The notes beneath the pieces are model-generated. The model worked only from the letters and a program-made list of their open reading frames with translations. It was not told the origin of the DNA and did not search any database. The position numbers and the translations under genes are program-made. Source: UMGS363 sp964402055 (GTDB taxonomy: Bacteria; Bacillota; Clostridia; Oscillospirales; Ruminococcaceae). Taken from it: a stretch of 37,008 nt of DNA. Positions 32,443 through 37,008 of the stretch are shown in pieces; within the stretch, counting starts at the first letter, position 1; each line of letters starts with the position of its first letter. Location: the NCBI GenBank assembly GCA_964402055.1, contig CAYOAV010000014.1, positions 1 to 37,008 on the forward strand, in the 5' to 3' direction.

Positions 32443-33075
32443 ATGAAAAAACTTTGTGCATTGACCTTTGATGACGGTCCTAATACCGATACTACGCCGC
32501 TTGTTCTTGAAAAGCTCCAAAAATACGGCGTTACAGCTTCTTTTTTCCTTGTAGGAAACAACATTAACAGCGAATCGGAAAAGGTCGTAAAAAAAGCCTT
32601 TGATATGGGCTGCGAAATATGCAGTCATTCACGCACTCATTCCGCTATGCCCGAGCTTTCGGCAGAGGCTATCCGTGCGGAAATGGAATATACCGCTTCT
32701 GAAATAATGCGGATAACAGGAAAAGAGCCGAAATTCTTCCGTCCGCCATATATTGCGGTGAATGATGTTATGTTCGATAATATTGATCTGCCATTTATTG
32801 CAGGTATCGGTGCGGAGGACTGGCTTGACGAGGTCACATCGGAACAGCGTGCGGAAAAGATATTAAATCAGGTCTGCGATGGTGCAGTCATTCTTCTGCA
32901 TGATATGAGCGGAAATATACAGACTGTTGACGCACTTGACATCATTATACCTAAGCTTAAAGAGGAATATGAGCTTGTTACGGTTTCCGAGCTTTTCAGT
33001 TTAGCAGGAGTTACTCCGAAAAAGGGAATTGTTTACTCGTTCACTTCACAGACAAAAAATCAATGGGAGGACTGA
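32443..33075 (+). CDS. Polysaccharide deacetylase (CE4/NodB family)
   Basis: This 210-residue protein is essentially one NodB-homology domain. The five CE4 motifs are present: TFDDGPNTD (motif 1, catalytic base and metal Asp), HSRTHSAM (motif 2, two metal His), RPPY (motif 3), DWLDEVT (motif 4) and VILLHDMSG (motif 5, catalytic His). CE4 enzymes remove N-acetyl or O-acetyl groups from peptidoglycan, chitin or xylan using a divalent metal. Unlike most secreted members it has no signal peptide or membrane anchor: the catalytic motif begins at residue 6. The start at 32443 is chosen because AGGAGGG (32431-32437) is five bases upstream; the ATG at 32440 is too close. It is followed after five bases by the CE2 esterase gene. 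Confidence 0.9.
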   Translation: MKKLCALTFDDGPNTDTTPLVLEKLQKYGVTASFFLVGNNINSESEKVVKKAFDMGCEICSHSRTHSAMPELSAEAIRAEMEYTASEIMRITGKEPKFFRPPYIAVNDVMFDNIDLPFIAGIGAEDWLDEVTSEQRAEKILNQVCDGAVILLHDMSGNIQTVDALDIIIPKLKEEYELVTVSELFSLAGVTPKKGIVYSFTSQTKNQWED

Positions 33076-33080
33076 ATTTT

Positions 33081-34244
33081 ATGAAAAAGCCTATCGCTTT
33101 ACTGTCAGCGGCTATTATTGCGGCAACAATGACAGCCTGCGGAAATGCGGCGGAAACAAAAGAGGAGGAAGTATCGGTGAAATCTATCGAACTTGTTGAG
33201 GAAAATTTTAAGCAGCTTGGAAGAACATATTATAATAACGGAAAAATTTATTGTGCGTTAAGCGGTTCAGGTGCAGAATTTACATTCACAGGAACGGAAT
33301 GCACAATTACTATCGAGGGCGACTCAAACAGCTCCGTTTCAACCTCTGCTGATAATCACGCAAGAGTTGCCGTATATGTGAACGGCGAACGCACGTCAGA
33401 TACAATGATTGATGAAAAGGTAAAAACAATAAATGTTTTCAGCAGTGAAACTGAACAGGAAACTGATATAAAAATAGTCAAGCTTTCAGAATCGCCTATG
33501 TCAACCTTTGCAATAAGCGATATTACAATCAACGGCAAGGACGTAAAGCCTGCTGAAAATAAGGAAAGATACATAGAATTTGTCGGCGATTCTATCACCT
33601 GTGGCTACGGTGTTGACGATGAGGACTGCAACCATAATTTCTCCACCAAGACAGAGGACTGCACAAAGGCATATGCTTATAAAACAGCTGAAAAGCTTGG
33701 TGCAGATTACAGCCTTGTTTCATTCAGCGGACACGGAATTATTTCAGGCTATTCAGGTGACGGAAAAAAGGTAACAAGTCAGCTTGTTCCGCCATATTAT
33801 GAGCATCTCGGATACACATGGAGCAACAACCCCGAATTTGATCCTCTTTCACTTGACTGGGATTTCAGCAAGCGTGAGCCTGACGTTATCGTTATAAACC
33901 TTGGCACGAACGATGACAGCTATTGCAAAAATCAGGATGAAAAATGCGAGGATTTCCGTTCAAGCTATGTTGAATTTGTAAAACAGATAAGAGCTAAGAA
34001 TCCTAATGCAAAAATCATCGGAACTCTCGGAATTATGGGACAAAACCTCTATCCGTATGTTGAGCTTGCCCTCCGTGATTACAGCGAGGAAACAGGCGAT
34101 ACGAACGTTGACTGGCTTATGTTCGATAATCAGAATATGAACGAGGACGGCATTGCCGCTGACTGGCACCCGACAGAAAAAACTCACGAAAAGGCTTCTG
34201 ACAAGCTTGTTGAAAAAATCAAAGAAAGTATGGGTTGGGAATAA
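33081..34244 (+). CDS. Lipoprotein SGNH esterase, CE2-like
   Basis: This 387-residue protein has a lipoprotein signal (MKKPIALLSAAIIAATMTAC, lipobox TMTAC), so it is predicted to be anchored outside the membrane. Residues about 40-155 form a beta-rich jelly-roll domain. The SGNH hydrolase part follows with the nucleophile block FVGDSITCGYGV, the Gly-Asn block INLGTNDDS and the catalytic DWHPTEKTHEKAS. This two-domain layout is that of carbohydrate esterase family 2, which removes 6-O-acetyl groups from hemicellulose-type glycans. The start at 33081 is preferred to the upstream ATG at 33063, which lies in the end of the deacetylase gene before the GGAGGA site. Co-transcription with the CE4 gene suggests joint deacetylation of a glycan, though the two proteins are predicted in different compartments. 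Confidence 0.88.
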   Translation: MKKPIALLSAAIIAATMTACGNAAETKEEEVSVKSIELVEENFKQLGRTYYNNGKIYCALSGSGAEFTFTGTECTITIEGDSNSSVSTSADNHARVAVYVNGERTSDTMIDEKVKTINVFSSETEQETDIKIVKLSESPMSTFAISDITINGKDVKPAENKERYIEFVGDSITCGYGVDDEDCNHNFSTKTEDCTKAYAYKTAEKLGADYSLVSFSGHGIISGYSGDGKKVTSQLVPPYYEHLGYTWSNNPEFDPLSLDWDFSKREPDVIVINLGTNDDSYCKNQDEKCEDFRSSYVEFVKQIRAKNPNAKIIGTLGIMGQNLYPYVELALRDYSEETGDTNVDWLMFDNQNMNEDGIAADWHPTEKTHEKASDKLVEKIKESMGWE

Positions 34245-34255
34245 GCCATAAAAAT

Positions 34256-34295
34256 AAGCGTAATTCATTTCATTATCGATTTGAATTACGCTTTT
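34256..34295. terminator. Bidirectional terminator
   Basis: AAGCGTAATTCA (34256-34267) pairs with TGAATTACGCTT (34282-34293), followed by T residues on the plus strand. It separates the convergent CE2 and deoC genes. Confidence 0.8.
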
Positions 34296-34299
34296 ATTA

Positions 34300-34947
34300 T
34301 TATTTTTTTATCAATGCAACAAGTCTGCTTGTTCCAAGCCTGTCAGCTCCAAGGCTGATAAATTTTTCTGCGTCCTCAAAGGAGGAAATTCCGCCTGCCG
34401 CCTTTACTTTTACATCTTTGCCAACGTGCATTTTCATCAGCTCAATATCCTCGAAGGTCGCACCGCCCTTTGAAAAGCCTGTTGACGTTTTGATATACTC
34501 CGCACCTGCCGATGTGACTATTTCACACATCTTGATTTTTTCTTCCTCCGTGAGCAGGCAGGTTTCAATTATAACCTTGAGAAGCTTACCGCCGCAGGCT
34601 TTATGCACAGCTTTTATCTCGTCCTCAACAAGCTCATACAAGCCGTCCTTTAACGCACCGATATTTATTACCATATCAATTTCGGAAGCACCGTTTTCAA
34701 CAGCGTTTTTTGTCTCGAAAGCTTTTGTTTCTGTTGTGCTGTTCCCGTTCGGGAAGCCTATTACCGTGCATATTGCAAGCTTATCGCCGACATATTCAGC
34801 GGCTTTTTTCACATAGCATGGCGGTATACACGCAGAAGCACAGCCGTACTTCATAGCGTCATCAAGAATAATCTGTATTTCTTCCCATTTTGCATTCTGA
34901 GCAAGCAGTGTATGATCCACTCTTGCAAGTATTTCATTTTTATCCAT
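34300..34947 (-). CDS. deoC: Deoxyribose-phosphate aldolase
   Basis: This 215-residue TIM-barrel enzyme splits 2-deoxy-D-ribose-5-phosphate into glyceraldehyde-3-phosphate and acetaldehyde. Conserved blocks are RVDHTLL near the N-terminus, VCTVIGFPNG-type strand (seen as ICTVIGFPNG), the Schiff-base lysine in EYIKTSTGF, and the second lysine in VKAAGGI. The length is normal. The start at 34947 has AAAGGA five bases upstream and lies 11 bases after the deoB stop, so an in-frame ATG 15 bases earlier is rejected. It is the last gene of the PNP-deoB-deoC operon and completes deoxynucleoside breakdown. Confidence 0.95.
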   Translation of the reverse strand: MDKNEILARVDHTLLAQNAKWEEIQIILDDAMKYGCASACIPPCYVKKAAEYVGDKLAICTVIGFPNGNSTTETKAFETKNAVENGASEIDMVINIGALKDGLYELVEDEIKAVHKACGGKLLKVIIETCLLTEEEKIKMCEIVTSAGAEYIKTSTGFSKGGATFEDIELMKMHVGKDVKVKAAGGISSFEDAEKFISLGADRLGTSRLVALIKK

Positions 34948-34958
34948 ATTTATCCTTT

Positions 34959-36152
34959 TCAATTTGTTAAATTTTTCAATATAGAATGACCTATCGTTTT
35001 TTCCGGCATTTTCACTCCGAAATTATCGACAATAGTTGCTCCGATAATTGCAAATGTGTCCTCATCTTCAAGCCTTCCTCCGTTTTCCATAGAGAGCGAA
35101 TATGCGATAAAAGGCACTTTTTCACGGGTATGATCAGTTCCTGTATGAGTAGGATCGTTTCCGTGGTCTGCGGTTATGATGAGCAGATCGTCATTTTTTA
35201 AAAACGGCATAAGCTCGCCAAGCTTTACATCAAATTTTTCAAGCTCGCAGGCATAACCCTCAGGATCACGTCTATGTCCCCATAATGCGTCAAAATCAAC
35301 AAGATTTACAAAGCAAAGTCCGTTGAAATCACGCTTTGCGATTTCAATTGTTTGTTTCATTCCGTGTACAGAGCTTTTCGATCTGTTAATTTCCGTTATG
35401 CCCTCGCCGTCAAAAATATCGGATATTTTCCCAACTGATATTACATCGAATCCAGCATTTTTCAATGCGTCAAGGGCAGTTTTCCCATATGGCTTCAATG
35501 CGTAATCGTGACGGTTGGCGGTTCTTTTGAATTCGCCCTTTTTCTTTCCGATATAAGGCCTTGCGATAACTCTGCCGACCTTCCATTCTTCCCTCATAGT
35601 TATTTCACGGGCAATTTCACAACAGCGGTAAAGCTCATCAAGACCAAAGGTTTCCTCATTTCCGCATATCTGCAGGACAGAATCTGCGGAGGTATAAACT
35701 ATCATATGACCTGTTGCAATTTCTTCCTCTGCAAGCTCGTCAAGTATCGCAGTTCCGCTTGCACTTTTATTTCCGATTATAGTATGACCTGTCCTTGCGG
35801 AAAGCTCTGCGATAAGCTCCTTTGGGAATCCTGTTTCGGTAAAGGTTTTAAATGGTGACGTAATGTGCAGTCCCATCATTTCCCAGTGACCTGTCATTGT
35901 GTCCTTGCCCGTGCTAGCCTCATAGAGATATGAAAATCTGCCAAGCGGATAATCAACAGGTTTTACTTGCTTAAGGCTATGCAAATTGGCAAGTCCAAGC
36001 CTTTGAAGATTTGGAATATGGAAATTGTCCCTTTTCTGCGATATATGACCCAATGTGTCAGTACCGACATCGCCATAATCAGCGGCATCGGGCATAGCTC
36101 CAACACCAAGCGAGTCGATAACAATTGTAAATATCCGCTTAAATCTGTCCAT
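34959..36152 (-). CDS. deoB: Phosphopentomutase
   Basis: This 397-residue enzyme of the alkaline phosphatase superfamily interconverts (deoxy)ribose-1-phosphate and (deoxy)ribose-5-phosphate using two Mn ions. Diagnostic blocks are VIDSLGVGAMPDA (metal-binding Asp), GKDTMTGHWEM with the phosphorylated Thr, NLVDFDALWGHRRD, and ITADHGNDPTHTGTDHTRE with the C-terminal metal ligands. The start at 36152 is chosen because GAGG sits nine bases upstream; upstream GTG/ATG codons at 36165-36170 overlap the PNP stop. It acts between PNP and DeoC in the same operon. Confidence 0.95.
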   Translation of the reverse strand: MDRFKRIFTIVIDSLGVGAMPDAADYGDVGTDTLGHISQKRDNFHIPNLQRLGLANLHSLKQVKPVDYPLGRFSYLYEASTGKDTMTGHWEMMGLHITSPFKTFTETGFPKELIAELSARTGHTIIGNKSASGTAILDELAEEEIATGHMIVYTSADSVLQICGNEETFGLDELYRCCEIAREITMREEWKVGRVIARPYIGKKKGEFKRTANRHDYALKPYGKTALDALKNAGFDVISVGKISDIFDGEGITEINRSKSSVHGMKQTIEIAKRDFNGLCFVNLVDFDALWGHRRDPEGYACELEKFDVKLGELMPFLKNDDLLIITADHGNDPTHTGTDHTREKVPFIAYSLSMENGGRLEDEDTFAIIGATIVDNFGVKMPEKTIGHSILKNLTN

Positions 36153-36166
36153 CTCCGAACACCTCA

Positions 36167-36988
36167 TCACATATTTACGATAACCTTTTCAACAAGCCTC
36201 TTGAAATCGCCTGCAACACGGTCGGCAGTTTCCTGAACCTCCTTATGACTTAACTGAACCTTGGAAATTCCAGCCGCCATATTTGTAATGCAGGAAATTC
36301 CGCATACCTCCATGCCCATATGCCTTGCCGCCATAGCCTCGACAGCGGTACTCATTCCAACAGCGTCAGCTCCCCATACCTGTGCAAGCCTTATTTCGGC
36401 TGGAGTTTCATAATTAGGGCCTGTAAACTGAACATAAACGCCCTTTTGCATAGCTATTCCAAGCTCCTTTGCACAGGAATCAATAACATTCTGCAAACGC
36501 TTGCTGTAAACCTCGCTCATATCAGGGAATCTTGTGCCCAGCTCATCAATATTTGCACCGATAAGAGGACTTGGAACAGCCGTAGTTATATGGTCGGTGA
36601 TTATCATAAGATCACCAGCCTTGAAATCCTTGTTGCAGCCGCCTGCGGCATTGGTAAGAAGAAGCTTTTTTGCCCCCATCATACCCATAAGACGTGTCGG
36701 CAGAACAACATCAGTCATCGGATATCCCTCATAATAATGAACACGTCCCTGCATTATAACAACAGATGTTTCACCGACATAGCCGAAAACAAACCGACCA
36801 GCATGACCCTTGACAGTTGATATCGGGAAATCCTCAATTTCATTGTAGCTTATCGTAGCAGTAATGTTAATTTCATTGGCAAACTCGCCCAGACCCGAGC
36901 CTAAAATAACCGCTACCTTGGGTTTGAATTTATCAAGGTCAATCTTATTTTTAACACTTTCAAGACATCTCATCAATTTATTATACAT
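36167..36988 (-). CDS. punA: Purine nucleoside phosphorylase (trimeric type)
   Basis: This 273-residue protein cleaves inosine, guanosine and their deoxy forms with phosphate, giving base and (deoxy)ribose-1-phosphate. Family-2 PNP blocks are LGSGLGEF (phosphate loop), VKGHAGRF, GRVHYYEGYP, TNAAGG, GPNYETPAE, VGMSTAVEA and CITNMAAG with the purine-binding Asn. The length fits the trimeric low-molecular-mass class rather than hexameric DeoD. The ATG at 36988 is preferred because GGAG lies nine bases upstream; another ATG at 36997 directly abuts that site. The gene heads the operon with deoB and deoC as far as the window shows; its promoter or earlier genes are outside the right edge. Confidence 0.93.
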   Translation of the reverse strand: MYNKLMRCLESVKNKIDLDKFKPKVAVILGSGLGEFANEINITATISYNEIEDFPISTVKGHAGRFVFGYVGETSVVIMQGRVHYYEGYPMTDVVLPTRLMGMMGAKKLLLTNAAGGCNKDFKAGDLMIITDHITTAVPSPLIGANIDELGTRFPDMSEVYSKRLQNVIDSCAKELGIAMQKGVYVQFTGPNYETPAEIRLAQVWGADAVGMSTAVEAMAARHMGMEVCGISCITNMAAGISKVQLSHKEVQETADRVAGDFKRLVEKVIVNM

Positions 36989-37008
36989 TTGAATCATCTC
37001 CGTTTGAA

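Overview
The window looks like part of a low-GC Gram-positive genome of the Oscillospiraceae, most like a gut Ruminococcus. The signs are strong AGGAGG-type ribosome binding sites, many textbook TTGACA-N17-TATAAT promoters, an AT-rich intergenic style, a very large modular secreted protein, a CE4/CE2 deacetylase-esterase pair and BlaI/M56 sensor genes. The genus is an inference. No rRNA, CRISPR array, transposase, integrase or prophage structural gene was seen. Two 100-N gaps (2558-2657 and 30575-30674) are each flanked by identical 55-base direct repeats. They look like scaffolding artefacts rather than missing DNA; removing the second one joins two open frames into a single gene.

Layout. 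1-340: the start of an unknown gene and a foldback, MITE-like element. 338-2515 (-): PcrA/UvrD helicase. 3030-3884: a promoter, a possible 28-residue acidic peptide ORF and an L-2-amino-thiazoline-4-carboxylate hydrolase-family gene. 4106-4280: tRNA-Leu(UAG) with its own promoter and terminator. 4534-14315: one transcription unit for a 3186-residue secreted protein built from repeated beta modules. 14376-17188 (-): an operon of an unknown 224-residue protein, a ClpP-type serine protease, a soluble VirD4/TraG-like ATPase and a small receiver-like (cREC) protein. Divergent from it, 17463-20455 (+): two unrecognised proteins, then an MNT-like/HEPN pair with its own promoter. 20487-21431 (-): SDR epimerase. 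21676-24510 (-): an operon of a MarR regulator, a cytidylate-kinase-like protein, a MATE exporter and an EamA-type transporter. 24853-26826 (+): chemoreceptor. 26870-32264 (-): BlaI repressor and two tandem M56 (BlaR1-like) membrane peptidases. 32443-34244 (+): CE4 deacetylase and CE2 lipoprotein esterase. 34300-36988 (-): purine nucleoside phosphorylase, phosphopentomutase and deoxyribose-phosphate aldolase.

How genes work together. The PNP-DeoB-DeoC operon is a complete nucleoside salvage route from purine nucleosides to pentose phosphates, and from deoxynucleosides to glyceraldehyde-3-phosphate and acetaldehyde. The MarR operon has a palindrome lying exactly between its -35 and -10 boxes, as expected for an autoregulated efflux operon. 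The blaI promoter carries two matching palindromes, so the two M56 sensors probably share one repressor.

The best candidate for something undescribed is 14376-20455. A ClpP protease is encoded next to a VirD4-type ATPase that lacks membrane anchors, with a receiver-like protein and an unknown protein. It sits opposite two unknown proteins and a HEPN/degenerate-nucleotidyltransferase pair, across a palindrome-rich control region, with no relaxase or type IV secretion gene nearby. A second candidate is the M56 protein at 26870-30226, whose sensor part is about 780 residues.
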